Below the pieces are notes generated by a model that ran no database searches, was not told where the DNA came from, and saw only the letters and a list, made by a program, of their open reading frames with translations. This document shows positions 7,810 to 15,647 of a stretch of DNA of 64,000 bases, piece by piece. The translations under genes and the position numbers were made by a program. This stretch comes from Saccharospirillum sp965652395 (GTDB taxonomy: Bacteria > Pseudomonadota > Gammaproteobacteria > Pseudomonadales > Natronospirillaceae). How positions within the stretch are numbered: position 1 is the first letter of the stretch; each line of letters opens with the position of its first letter. The DNA is taken from positions 1 to 64,000 of the forward strand of contig CBFGUW010000003.1 of NCBI GenBank assembly GCA_965652395.1, given 5' to 3'.

Positions 7810-8247
7810 ATGCACATAACGCGCTATTCCGACTATGCCCTGCGTGTATTGATCTTTCTGTCGGCCGATCCGGGCCGCCTGACCACTATTCAGGAAATCG
7901 CCGACAGCTACGACATTTCCAAAAGCCACCTGATGAAAGTCGTGCACCAGTTGAACCGACTTGGTTACATTGAAACCATAAGAGGCAAGAACGGTGGGTT
8001 ACGCCTGCAACGGGATCCGGCGGACATCAATATCGGCGTGGTCTTCCGGGAAACGGAACAGGACATGAACCTGGTGGAGTGTTTTGCTTCGAATAACGGA
8101 TGTCGCATCACTCCCATCTGCGGGCTGAAGGGGGTGTTGGCGGAAGCACGCACCTCTTTTCTGAAAACGCTGGATAAATACACCCTGAAAGACCTGGTCG
8201 CCGACAAGGACAGCCCTCAACTGTTGAGGATGTTGAAAATCAGTTAA
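7810..8247 (+). CDS. nsrR: Nitric oxide-sensing transcriptional repressor NsrR (Rrf2 family)
   Basis: This 145-residue Rrf2-type winged-helix protein carries a N-terminal recognition region (SDYALRVLIFLS, SKSHLMKVVHQL) and the conserved RGKNGGLRL wing. Three cysteines, C91, C98 and C104, fit the Fe-S ligand pattern of NsrR; nitrosylation of that cluster releases DNA. The ATG at 7810 is supported by AGGAG nine bases upstream and by the usual N-terminus M-x-x-T-x-x-x-DYALR, so an in-frame start 39 bases further upstream is unlikely. It is divergent from norB and has its own operator-like site. IscR and RsrR are relatives, but the cluster and residues favour NsrR. Confidence 0.93.
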   Translation: MHITRYSDYALRVLIFLSADPGRLTTIQEIADSYDISKSHLMKVVHQLNRLGYIETIRGKNGGLRLQRDPADINIGVVFRETEQDMNLVECFASNNGCRITPICGLKGVLAEARTSFLKTLDKYTLKDLVADKDSPQLLRMLKIS

Positions 8248-8286
8248 AAAAACGGCTTCAGTCTGTTTCCAGGGAGAGGAAAAAGG

Positions 8287-8379
8287 CCGGCCAGTCTTAT
8301 TCGGGCGTAGGGAGAGAACCAACGACCCGCTCCAGGCAAGGTTCAGAATTACCGGGAGCGGGCCGTCCAGACTGACCGG
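8287..8379. other. Nested inverted repeats between nsrR and ric
   Basis: Outer arms CCGGCCAGTCT (8287-8297) and AGACTGACCGG (8369-8379) pair at ten of eleven positions. Inner arms CCCGCTCC (8326-8333) and GGAGCGGG (8355-8362) pair perfectly. The structure lies in the 234-base gap between the convergent nsrR and ric genes and may end both transcripts, although no long T-run follows either side. It lacks the conserved loop of the 110-bp repeat family. Confidence 0.45.
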
Positions 8380-8481
8380 TCGCACTAAGTGTCAGTGCAT
8401 TCGAGGGGCAGTATAACCAGCCATGTTCGGCTGGTTTTGACACAGGTCAAGAGCCGGGGCCATTTGTGTTCGTTCAGAGCG

Positions 8482-9144
8482 TTAAACCGGTTTGAACAGA
8501 ACGTTGTTCTCAAGATGGATGTGTTCCATCAAATCGGTTCGGAATTCATCCAGACCCGCATACAAAGCGCGCCAGGTATTACAGGCGTTCACCGGTGGCG
8601 TTATGTCGTTGGTGAGATCCAGCAGGGATTGCAATGCATCGCCATGTTGGTCGTGTTCCATCTCCATCACCCGTATCGGCCCCTGCGCTTCCGCGAACAT
8701 CCCGCGCTTCAGAATGGGAAACAGAATTTGCTCTTCCTTCATCATGTGGCTTTCCAATTCCTGTTGCATGATCTGCAGATGATCCGCCAGCCCAACCGGA
8801 CATTCCGGACGTTCGCCGTGGACTGCTTCCACGCGGCGAGCCAACCGGATCAGTTCCGGTAATTGTCGCCGATGTTTCTGGTGAAAGTTTTCGAAAATAT
8901 AATCCGTCAACTCCGCTTTATCGGCCGGGTTCCAGTCTGTTGCCTGTATCGTCGTCAAGGCTTCAAGCTGTTCCAATACCGGCTCGGGGGCGATGTTTTT
9001 CAGCTTTAGCGCGTTGGCCAGTGTTTGGTGTCCACCGCAGCAGAAGTCCAGTTTATATTGTCTGAATACGGCGGTTGCTCCAGCCATTTGTGTCGCCAGT
9101 TCGCCCAGTGATTGGTCAAGTAAAGACGATTGGGTTTGGGTCAT
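8482..9144 (-). CDS. ytfE: Iron-sulfur cluster repair di-iron protein RIC (YtfE/ScdA)
   Basis: This 220-residue cytoplasmic protein restores Fe-S clusters damaged by NO or peroxide, probably by supplying iron. An N-terminal ScdA-type domain holds FCCGG (C35, C36). It is followed by a hemerythrin-like four-helix domain with the di-iron His/Glu ligands in FHQKHRRQLPEL, ESHMMKEEQILFP, EHDQHGDAL and EHIHLENNVLF. The ATG at 9144 is preceded by GAGGA at good spacing; a TTG 30 bases upstream in frame is less likely. It is divergent from norR, behind a sigma-54 promoter with three NorR-type boxes, so NorR should activate it when NO is present. Confidence 0.94.
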   Translation of the reverse strand: MTQTQSSLLDQSLGELATQMAGATAVFRQYKLDFCCGGHQTLANALKLKNIAPEPVLEQLEALTTIQATDWNPADKAELTDYIFENFHQKHRRQLPELIRLARRVEAVHGERPECPVGLADHLQIMQQELESHMMKEEQILFPILKRGMFAEAQGPIRVMEMEHDQHGDALQSLLDLTNDITPPVNACNTWRALYAGLDEFRTDLMEHIHLENNVLFKPV

Positions 9145-9181
9145 GTTGCGTGTCCTCGGAGTGATAATGGTCAATCACCAG

Positions 9182-9198
9182 TGCAGTAGATGTGCCAA
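9182..9198 (-). promoter_or_regulatory. Sigma-54 promoter (-24/-12) of ric
   Basis: On the minus strand TTGGCACATCTACTGCA carries GG and GC separated by exactly ten bases, as in the consensus TGGCAC-N5-TTGCA. It lies about 40 bases before the ric start codon and 45-110 bases from the NorR-type boxes, the right geometry for an enhancer-dependent promoter. Spacing and both invariant dinucleotides are seen directly; use by sigma-54 is inferred from this and from the adjacent norR. Confidence 0.8.
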
Positions 9199-9239
9199 GC
9201 TTGAACCCTGTTTATTTACGGGATTATTGACGTGACCGG

Positions 9240-9296
9240 GGTCTTTATGACCCCATCGAGGTAGGGTCGCTTTGACCTTTTGCTGTCAATATGACC
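9240..9296. promoter_or_regulatory. Three NorR-type enhancer boxes (GT-N7-AC)
   Basis: GGTCTTTATGACC (9240-9252), GGTCGCTTTGACC (9265-9277) and TGTCAATATGACC (9284-9296) each contain GT-N7-AC with the extended GTC...GAC symmetry of known NorR sites. Three adjacent sites are also what E. coli norVW carries, where they assemble the NorR hexamer. Here they lie between ric and norR. The third overlaps the first possible norR start codon, so NorR could also limit its own synthesis. Confidence 0.8.
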
Positions 9297-10871
9297 TCAT
9301 CCAAACAGCGGTATGATTCTATGGAAACCCTTCCTCCTTACGGAGCCGGTTTGATCGCGGACCTGACAGTTGACCTGCCTTCGGCCGTTCGCTTGCAACG
9401 CTTGGTGGCCACATTGAAACAATGGTTCCAATGCGGTGCCGTTGTGTTGTTGCGGTTGGAAGACGATGTGCTGCGTCCAATAGCGTTGGACGGTTTGGTG
9501 CACGAGGCACTCGGCCGCCGATTTCCAGTGGCGGATCACCCCCGCCTCGCCAGCCTGTTGCGAGCCCGTGAACCGTTGCGTTTTGATCCCAATACCGAAC
9601 TGCCCGATCCCTATGACGGGCTGCTGATAGACATGCGGAACCAACCACTGCCTGTGCACGACTGCATGGGTATTTCGCTGCATGTGGAAGGGGAGCTCTG
9701 GGGTGTGCTCACGCTGGATGCACTCAAACCGGGGACCTTCGGTACTGATGCGGTTACACAATTGGCTTTGGTGAGCCTGTTGGTGGAAGCGGCGATTCGA
9801 ATGGGGCGTCTGGAGGAATCACTCAAGGGGCTGACTCGTGTACGGGCGACTCATCAGGAGGGCAATGGGCGCATCGAAGGTACGGCCGGTGGCGAAATTA
9901 TCGGTCACAGTCCGGCCCTGAAATCTCTGTTGTCGGAACTGGCCGTGGTGGCTGAATCCGATCTGCCGGTATTGCTATTGGGTGAAACCGGCGTTGGCAA
10001 AGAGTTGTTTGCCCGAAGGCTTCACCAGTGGTCTTCAAGGGCGGATAAACCATTGGTGCAGGTTAACTGCGCGGCGTTGCCGGAAAACCTGGCCGAAAGT
10101 GAGTTGTTCGGGCATGTTAAAGGCGCTTTCTCCGGCGCAGCCAATGCCCGCCCCGGAAAGTTTGAAGCCGCCGAGGGTGGTACTTTGTTGCTGGATGAAG
10201 TGGGCGAGCTGCCTTTAACCGTGCAAGCCAAACTTTTGCGTACCTTGCAGAACGGCGAGATTCAGAGGCTGGGCTCGGACAAACCCAGTCGGGTGGATGT
10301 GCGCATCATCGCCGCCACCAATCGCGACCTGGCCCGCGAAGTTCGCGATGGCCGGTTCCGGGCGGATCTTTATCATCGCCTGTCTGTTTATCCGTTGCCC
10401 ATTCCCCCGTTGCGTGAGCGCCGTGAGGACATCCTGCCTTTGGCTGGATATTTTCTGGAGCTGAATCGCACCCGTCTGGGTGTTCGAAGTTTTCATCTGT
10501 CACCTTCTGCGGAAGAGGCACTGTGTAATTATCATTGGCCGGGAAACATCCGGGAGCTGGAGCATGTTATCAGTCGGGCGGCGTTGAAAGCCTTGACGCA
10601 GGGGATGGACCGGTCGGATATCATCTCCTTGCATCCAAGCTGGCTTAACCTAGATGGTTCAGAGCTTCCACAGCCACCTACAGCTCAAGCGTTTACTGAG
10701 GAGTTCGCTGGTGAATTACTGTCAATGAAACAAACCATCGAGCTGGCTCAGCGCCAGCAGATTAAAAAAGCTTTGGATATAGCGAATGGAAATTGGAGGC
10801 AGGCGGCGTCACTATTAGAAGTGGATGCCAGCAACCTCCGCAGAATGGCACGCCGGTTGGGGGCTTTGTAA
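9291..10871 (+). CDS. norR: NO-responsive sigma-54-dependent activator NorR
   Basis: The 526-residue regulator has an N-terminal GAF domain that in NorR holds a non-heme iron; the HPRL, LPDPYDGL and HDC segments match residues proposed as iron environment. A AAA+ domain follows, with Walker A GETGVGKE at 231-238, then a C-terminal Fis-type helix-turn-helix (about 500-526). The sigma-54 contact loop reads GAFSGA at 278-283 where most family members have GAFTGA. The start is uncertain: the ATG at 9291 overlaps a NorR box, and the ATG at 9321 gives an N-terminus closer to E. coli NorR; neither has a clear ribosome site. It is divergent from its probable target ric. Confidence 0.93.
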   Translation: MTSSKQRYDSMETLPPYGAGLIADLTVDLPSAVRLQRLVATLKQWFQCGAVVLLRLEDDVLRPIALDGLVHEALGRRFPVADHPRLASLLRAREPLRFDPNTELPDPYDGLLIDMRNQPLPVHDCMGISLHVEGELWGVLTLDALKPGTFGTDAVTQLALVSLLVEAAIRMGRLEESLKGLTRVRATHQEGNGRIEGTAGGEIIGHSPALKSLLSELAVVAESDLPVLLLGETGVGKELFARRLHQWSSRADKPLVQVNCAALPENLAESELFGHVKGAFSGAANARPGKFEAAEGGTLLLDEVGELPLTVQAKLLRTLQNGEIQRLGSDKPSRVDVRIIAATNRDLAREVRDGRFRADLYHRLSVYPLPIPPLRERREDILPLAGYFLELNRTRLGVRSFHLSPSAEEALCNYHWPGNIRELEHVISRAALKALTQGMDRSDIISLHPSWLNLDGSELPQPPTAQAFTEEFAGELLSMKQTIELAQRQQIKKALDIANGNWRQAASLLEVDASNLRRMARRLGAL

Positions 10872-10888
10872 CCCAACAGGCTCCGTTA

Positions 10889-11590
10889 TTAAAATGGCAG
10901 GTCCATCGCCTTGCAAATAAACCGCATCAATGGCTTGGTGTCGTTAAGTGTGGCTATCACCTCGTCGAAAAATCCAGATTGATAGGCAAAGCCCGCACCT
11001 TCATGCCTCATGGCAAAGAAACTTTTTCGCTTGATGTCTTCAATATAAGGCAGGTCCCTTTCGAACCCCTTTGGAGGGCGGGACAGACCGTCTCCGGCGA
11101 TGCCACCGAAGGTGGTATTCAGTGTTTTGTCTTCGGTCACCTTTTTCCACTCGGCCGGATGCGTTCTGATACGATCCCGAATTTTATAGAGCGCATCGGC
11201 CGGTGGTTGCCAGATTCCACCACCGAAAATCACTTCATCGGTGCCGAGGTGAATGTAGAATCCCGGCGCGTGGGCGTCTTTTCCTGCTTCGTGCCGGAAT
11301 TGGCAGGCGACGTGTTCTTTGTAGGGTGTTTTGTCCTTGGAGAAACGCACATCCCGGTAGATCCGAAACATTGACCCGCCGTTTCCTCTTGGGTCGGCTA
11401 CGTAATGTTTGGAGATTCCCTTCAATGGTGTCGACATGGCGGTGATGAAGTCAGTCATCGGTCCCACTACGTCGTTTTTGTAGCGGGGTTTGTTGTCGGC
11501 AAACCATTCTTTGTTGTTGTTCTTTTTCAGGTCGAGCAGAAATGTCTGAACATTGGGTTCGAAATGATTAAAGGATTGAGTAGTCGTCAT
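10889..11590 (-). CDS. DUF2461 family protein
   Basis: This 233-residue soluble protein of the TIGR02453/DUF2461 family is recognised by FLLDLKKNNNKEWFADNKPRY near the N-terminus, SMFRIYRDVRFSKDKTPYK and the GFYIHLGTDEVIFGGGIW core. The family is widespread and has no established biochemical function. AAGGAGGAAC precedes the ATG at 11590. It starts 15 bases after the end of the ruined ECF sigma gene on the same strand and was probably the distal gene of that operon. The protein itself looks intact and full length. Confidence 0.85.
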   Translation of the reverse strand: MTTTQSFNHFEPNVQTFLLDLKKNNNKEWFADNKPRYKNDVVGPMTDFITAMSTPLKGISKHYVADPRGNGGSMFRIYRDVRFSKDKTPYKEHVACQFRHEAGKDAHAPGFYIHLGTDEVIFGGGIWQPPADALYKIRDRIRTHPAEWKKVTEDKTLNTTFGGIAGDGLSRPPKGFERDLPYIEDIKRKSFFAMRHEGAGFAYQSGFFDEVIATLNDTKPLMRFICKAMDLPF

Positions 11591-11605
11591 GTCTAATGTT
11601 CCTCC

Positions 11606-12556
11606 TTAACGATTCTGGTTGGAAAGTCGGTTTATTTTTTTGATCAGCACTTTTCGCTCGGCGCTGTTGGCACTGAGTTCCAAGGCGTTTTTATAGGCGG
11701 TTTGAGCTTCCTCGTTCTGATTCAACGCTTCCAAAAGATGGGCCTGGGTAATGTGGTAACCGAGATACTGAGTTAACCGGGGCTGGTCCGTTTCGAGCTT
11801 GCTCAGGGCTTCAAACGCCTGGGGGGGCGTCCCCGGTGGCATACCACAGGGCAACCACGCGATTCAGCCGTACAATCGGCGATGGCTGAATATCCTGTAG
11901 CAGGTTGTATAGAAGCAAAATTTGTTTCCAATCCGTTACTTCAAATGTCGCTGCCTGGTTGTGAAGTGCAACGATAGCGGCCTGTAACTGGTAGGGGCCG
12001 GCGCGACCCAATTGGAGGGCCTGTGTCAAATGATAATCGGCCAGTTGTATCAATTGTTGGTCCCACAGAGCTCGGTCCTGGTGTTCCATCGGAACCAACT
12101 CCCCCAGGGGGCTGAGCCGGGCATGATGCCGTGCCCGATGTCCTATCATGAGCGCCAGAAGCCCCTGGGTTTCGGCATGTTCCGGTGCCAGTAGATGAAT
12201 GGATCGCGTCAGGTGAATATCAGGCGCAGCAGGGCATCCTCGGCGAAGTCCTGCTCTTTGGCGGCCTGCTCCAGGTGTTGGGCGCTGTAGTGTTCGGCCA
12301 CTTCCATTTCATGGGCGATGTAGGGTGCAAGCTTGTCCCACCGATGCTGCTTTCGGAAGTGATCGATGGCCAGACGATGCCCGACCCGGTCCAGCCAGGC
12401 TCCGGGTTCATCCGGGATGCCCTGACGGGACCAGTCTTCCAGCGCCCGGCTGCAGGCTTCCTGAAGACAGTCTTCGGCCAAGTCCAGCGAATGAACGCGA
12501 CGCACCAGGCTCGCCAAGGCGGTGGGATAATGCTTGCGTATGGCCTGTGCCACCAT
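11606..12556 (-). pseudogene. ECF42-type RNA polymerase sigma factor, disrupted
   Basis: The N-terminal part (12556 to 12209) encodes a sigma-2 region ending LLRLIFT and then TGA. Family members continue for about 120 residues through the sigma-4 DNA-binding domain before a segment like LTRxAIRL. Here the next codons in the shifted frame already read LTRSIHLLAPEHAETQGLLALM, so an internal deletion with frameshift lies near 12203-12215. The C-terminal TPR-like part continues to 11824, where a run of seven G on the plus strand (11821-11827) shifts the frame again; one base less would restore DAPQAFEALSKLE to the end at 11606. With no sigma-4 it cannot work as a sigma factor. In this family a YCII-domain partner gene lies next to the sigma gene, as here. 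Confidence 0.85.
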
Positions 12557-12565
12557 GCTAGCGCG

Positions 12566-12700
12566 CTACTCGATGTGGTTTTTTACTGGTCTTACTTCGA
12601 CTTTTGTGCCGTTCGGCATAGGAATCATACCGGCCAGCTCGATGGCCTGATCCAGATGATCGCAGTCGAACAGGTAGTATCCGACCAACACCTGGCAGGT
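12566..12700 (-). pseudogene. YCII/DGPF-domain protein, 5'-truncated remnant
   Basis: The minus-strand frame ending in TAG at 12568-12566 reads QVLVGYYLFDCDHLDQAIEL followed by AGMIPMPNGTKVEVRPVKNHIE. This is the C-terminal third of a YCII-related (PF03795) protein, the usual ECF42 partner. Upstream codons leave the family pattern at about 12692, where the sequence changes into a glyoxalase-like gene on the other strand. The start codon, promoter and first two thirds are gone. It ends ten bases before the sigma gene start. Confidence 0.8.
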
Positions 12701-12986
12701 CGAAGATATGCCCATGCCGGACGGCTCGACCTACAGCATGATCAAAGGAGGTGAGGAGGGAATCGGAGGTATTGTCGAGAATGCGCAAGCAACCGCCGGT
12801 AGTGGCGGTTGGGGGTTCTACATTACGGTGGATTCTGTCGACGATGTGCTGGCGCGGGTCGAATCCCTTGGCGGGCGTGTGTTGTCTCCCGCTTTCGATG
12901 CCCCGGGTGTCGGACGGATGGCTGAGATTGCGGACCCGGACGGCGGGCGATTTTCGGTTATTACTTACGAATCCAGAGCGGACTAG
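12693..12986 (+). pseudogene. VOC (glyoxalase-like) protein, 5'-truncated remnant
   Basis: In frame from about 12693 the plus strand reads WQVEDMPMPDGSTYSMIKGG, then GFYITVDSVDDVLARVESLG and MAEIADPDGGRFSVITYES, the second half of a vicinal-oxygen-chelate domain. Such proteins normally begin 35-45 residues earlier with a first beta-alpha-beta unit, which is missing. An internal ATG at 12708 could start a short product, but it would lack half of the metal-binding fold. The loss coincides with the loss of the YCII gene start, so one deletion probably removed both. Confidence 0.75.
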
Positions 12987-13026
12987 CAGGCTGGTCAGAT
13001 TCGCGTTCCATGCCTAAGATAGACTC

Positions 13027-13611
13027 ATGACTGATCGCGAATTCAATCATTTACACCAAGAGGTGCTCGCCTGCACTTTGTGCCGCGAGCACCTGCCTCT
13101 CGAACCCAGGCCGATTCTGCAAATCGACCCTCGTGCCCGAGTACTGGTGGCTGGTCAGGCACCCGGCGTTAAAGCCCATGAAGCCGCCAAGCCATTCGCG
13201 GATGCCAGCGGCAAAAAGCTGCGCTCCTGGATGGGGGTGGACGACGAGACGTTCTACGATGCAAGCCGCGTTGCCATTCTTCCCATGGGGTTTTGCTATC
13301 CGGGAAAGGGGAAGTCCGGCGATAGTCCGCCCCGACCGGAATGCGCCCCGACCTGGCGGGAACGGATATTGGCGGCGTTACCCAATATCGAAGTCACTCT
13401 GATCATTGGAAAATACGCGCTGGACTGGCATCTGGCCGGTCAATACAAGACTTTAACCGAGGCGGTCCGAGACGGGGCTGATCCCGACCGTGGAATCTTT
13501 CCGATGCCGCACCCCAGCCCGCGAAACATAGCCTGGCTGAAACGCAACCCCTGGTTCGAGGAGGAGCGGCTACCAGCTTTGCAAAAAGCTATCGCCGAAG
13601 CGTTAAGCTGA
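13027..13611 (+). CDS. Uracil-DNA glycosylase family protein
   Basis: This 194-residue protein belongs to the uracil-DNA glycosylase-like superfamily. It has the N-terminal motif GQAPG at 43-47, in the position of the catalytic loop, and the C-terminal HPSPRN motif that contacts the base. C16 and C19 start a CxxC pair as in Fe-S family 4/5 enzymes, but the remaining cluster cysteines are not obvious, so a cluster is doubtful. Expected role is removal of uracil or a related lesion from DNA; substrate is not predictable. The ATG at 13027 has a weak ribosome site. It follows the VOC remnant by 40 bases. Confidence 0.82.
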   Translation: MTDREFNHLHQEVLACTLCREHLPLEPRPILQIDPRARVLVAGQAPGVKAHEAAKPFADASGKKLRSWMGVDDETFYDASRVAILPMGFCYPGKGKSGDSPPRPECAPTWRERILAALPNIEVTLIIGKYALDWHLAGQYKTLTEAVRDGADPDRGIFPMPHPSPRNIAWLKRNPWFEEERLPALQKAIAEALS

Positions 13612-13665
13612 GTCTTACCGTCATGGTACAGTGATTCGCTCACAGTGTTTTTCATGGAAATCACT

Positions 13666-14100
13666 ATGTCTTTTGTCATTCATACCAATAAAGAACGTCT
13701 TGATTTGGACGTTATTCACGGCTACCTCAGCCAGTCTTATTGGAGTCCTGGCATATCCCGAGAGAAAGTGGCAACGGCCATTGAGAACTCATTGTGCTGG
13801 GGTGTATTTGACGGGAAAAGCCAGGTCGGTTTTGCTCGGGTTATTACCGATCAGAGCAGTTTTGCCTACCTGGCCGACGTTTTCATCCTCCCCGAATACC
13901 AAGGCCAGGGTCTCGGAAAGCGCTTGGTTTCCTGCATAATGGACGACGAACGCCTTCAGGGCCTACGCAGCTTCATGTTGGGCACGAGGGACGCACATGG
14001 GCTTTATGCGCAATATGGTTTCCAACGCTACGATGATTTGAATCGGTTGATGATAAAAAGGGCTCAGCCTTCCCCCGGCCAGGCGTCCAGCTCGTCCTGA
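13666..14100 (+). CDS. GNAT family N-acetyltransferase
   Basis: The protein of about 144 residues carries the acetyl-CoA binding signature in VFILPEYQGQGLGKRLVSCI and a C-terminal YAQYGF motif, typical of small GNAT enzymes. The ATG at 13666 is preferred because GGAA lies at suitable distance; an ATG at 13654 and a GTG at 13645 are in frame. The acceptor substrate is unknown. Its 3' end overlaps that of the convergent ychJ gene by 37 bases, with both ends supported by family length. Confidence 0.8.
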   Translation: MSFVIHTNKERLDLDVIHGYLSQSYWSPGISREKVATAIENSLCWGVFDGKSQVGFARVITDQSSFAYLADVFILPEYQGQGLGKRLVSCIMDDERLQGLRSFMLGTRDAHGLYAQYGFQRYDDLNRLMIKRAQPSPGQASSSS

Positions 14101-14453
14101 TAGACCCAGCGGTTTTTGATTTTCTGGAAGCGGGAGATTTCGTGGAGTTCCTGCTCTTTGCCGTCATCCACATATCGGGCTTTGAATTCCACATAGCCTT
14201 TCTTGAAACCCGTTTTACTGCGCAGCACCTCCAAACCCTTCCATTCGGTGCCTTCCAGATCCGAAGGCTGCAGGTTAGGGCAGGTTTTCGGGTGCCAGGT
14301 TGAGATCAGATAAGGGTGATTGCGCATAACGAAGGCGGTATAGCGGCTGCGCATCAGGGTTTCCGGGTCCGGCGCGGGGGCTCCGGCTTCTATGTACCGA
14401 CCACAGCACTTTTGGTAGTCGTTCCCACGGCCGCAGGGGCAGGCTTGGCTCAT
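14064..14453 (-). CDS. ychJ: YchJ family SEC-C motif protein
   Basis: This 129-residue protein has an N-terminal SEC-C zinc motif (CPCGRGNDYQKCCGRYI) and a YchJ-type NTF2-like domain (RSRYTAFVMRN, STWHP). It matches E. coli YchJ in layout, although the second SEC-C motif found at the C-terminus of some homologues is missing. Its molecular role is not established. AAGGAG precedes the ATG at 14453 and the start overlaps the stop of the DUF3549 gene by four bases (ATGA), so the two are translationally coupled. It is convergent with the GNAT gene and overlaps it by 37 bases. Confidence 0.88.
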   Translation of the reverse strand: MSQACPCGRGNDYQKCCGRYIEAGAPAPDPETLMRSRYTAFVMRNHPYLISTWHPKTCPNLQPSDLEGTEWKGLEVLRSKTGFKKGYVEFKARYVDDGKEQELHEISRFQKIKNRWVYQDELDAWPGEG

Positions 14454-15469
14454 TGAACACTCCTTGAGGATTCGATCAGTCCACCGATGGCCCGCGCTAG
14501 TTGTTCGGACCGGCTTGGGTGGCGCAACACCTTCAAAATTAATCCGGAAAGGCCAGGCTGCAACGCAAGGCCCTGAACGACTCGGTTAAACCCATCCTGG
14601 TCCGCCAGGTGTGCCAGGCGGTCCAACGCGACCAGGCTGAGTTCTGTGTCCTGCAGCAGAGAGGGGTGGCGAGTGAGGAGCGCAAGCACCAGATCGAGAT
14701 GATCGGGGTGGCGATTCAATACCTGGGCCGCGAACTCCTGCACCAAACCCCTTGCGTCTGATTGAGACAGCGCTCGCAGGGCGGCGGTATCCACTTTGGC
14801 ATCCTGGTGGTTGTTGGCCAGGGCAATCACCGCTTCGACCAGAGGTAGCGCCGGTCGTTGGTGCTCCAACGCTTCCAGCACTGCCAAACAGGGCTCGAAC
14901 GGCAGGTCCGACAGCCGCCTTGCCAATGCTTTTGTGTCGGTCTCATTCAGGCGCTCCAGAGTATCGGCGATGCCCTGAATACCCAGTGTCTGCCAGCCTT
15001 CCACCGGGCCCGGTTGAGTCAGGTAGCGTCGCGCCTGCTGATAGTGCTCGCTCGGCTCCGCGCCCAATAGTCGTCCGGCGCGGGCATGAAGGGCTGCCAT
15101 TTTTCCGGGGGTGGGCGTGAATTGATAGGGATGGTCGGTCAGTAACCGTTGGCGTTCTTTTGCATCTGTTGTAGTCAGGGCTTTGTTGAAGCGGTTGAGT
15201 ACATCGGTCTGTACGGCAATGGGCAGGCTGGCCTGCTCATCCAATGGCAGTTTCATGAACCAGATCGAGTGCTGTTCGGTCTGGTCGGGATTCCACATAA
15301 ACAGGACGAGCCAGGCGTGCCCGAGGTGAGGGTAGGGGTAGGCGCCTCCGGTATCGAAGCTCTGCCAATCGTCTTTGCTGAGTTTGCGCAGTTGGCTACC
15401 TAGGTCGAACACCCGGTAGCGGGCTTTTGATAGCTCCAGGAACTGTCCCAATGTCTTGCTCTGTATCAT
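14450..15469 (-). CDS. DUF3549 family protein
   Basis: The 339-residue protein begins MIQSKTLGQFLELSKARYRV and has an SQLRKLSKDDWQSFDTGGAYPYPHLGHAWL block diagnostic of DUF3549, a family of Pseudomonas-like gammaproteobacteria. The C-terminal half is alpha-helical and leucine-rich (SLVALDRLAHLADQDG), resembling helical repeats. No signal peptide, membrane segment or catalytic motif is visible. I choose the ATG at 15469, with GGGAG upstream, over a longer frame beginning at 15553. It is coupled to ychJ. Function unknown. Confidence 0.82.
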   Translation of the reverse strand: MIQSKTLGQFLELSKARYRVFDLGSQLRKLSKDDWQSFDTGGAYPYPHLGHAWLVLFMWNPDQTEQHSIWFMKLPLDEQASLPIAVQTDVLNRFNKALTTTDAKERQRLLTDHPYQFTPTPGKMAALHARAGRLLGAEPSEHYQQARRYLTQPGPVEGWQTLGIQGIADTLERLNETDTKALARRLSDLPFEPCLAVLEALEHQRPALPLVEAVIALANNHQDAKVDTAALRALSQSDARGLVQEFAAQVLNRHPDHLDLVLALLTRHPSLLQDTELSLVALDRLAHLADQDGFNRVVQGLALQPGLSGLILKVLRHPSRSEQLARAIGGLIESSRSVQ

Positions 15470-15647
15470 GCGGCTCCCAAACTGGATCGGTACGGCAATG
15501 GGCGGCAGAGTGTACACCAAATCACTTTTTCCGTCCCTGACAAGGCAGTCCACAGCTACTAGAATGGGCAGCCTTTGAAAATGACCATCGGCGCCAGCTG
15601 TAAATGGGTTCTGGCGGGACTATAGCGCCCCTGACAGGAGCAGATTG

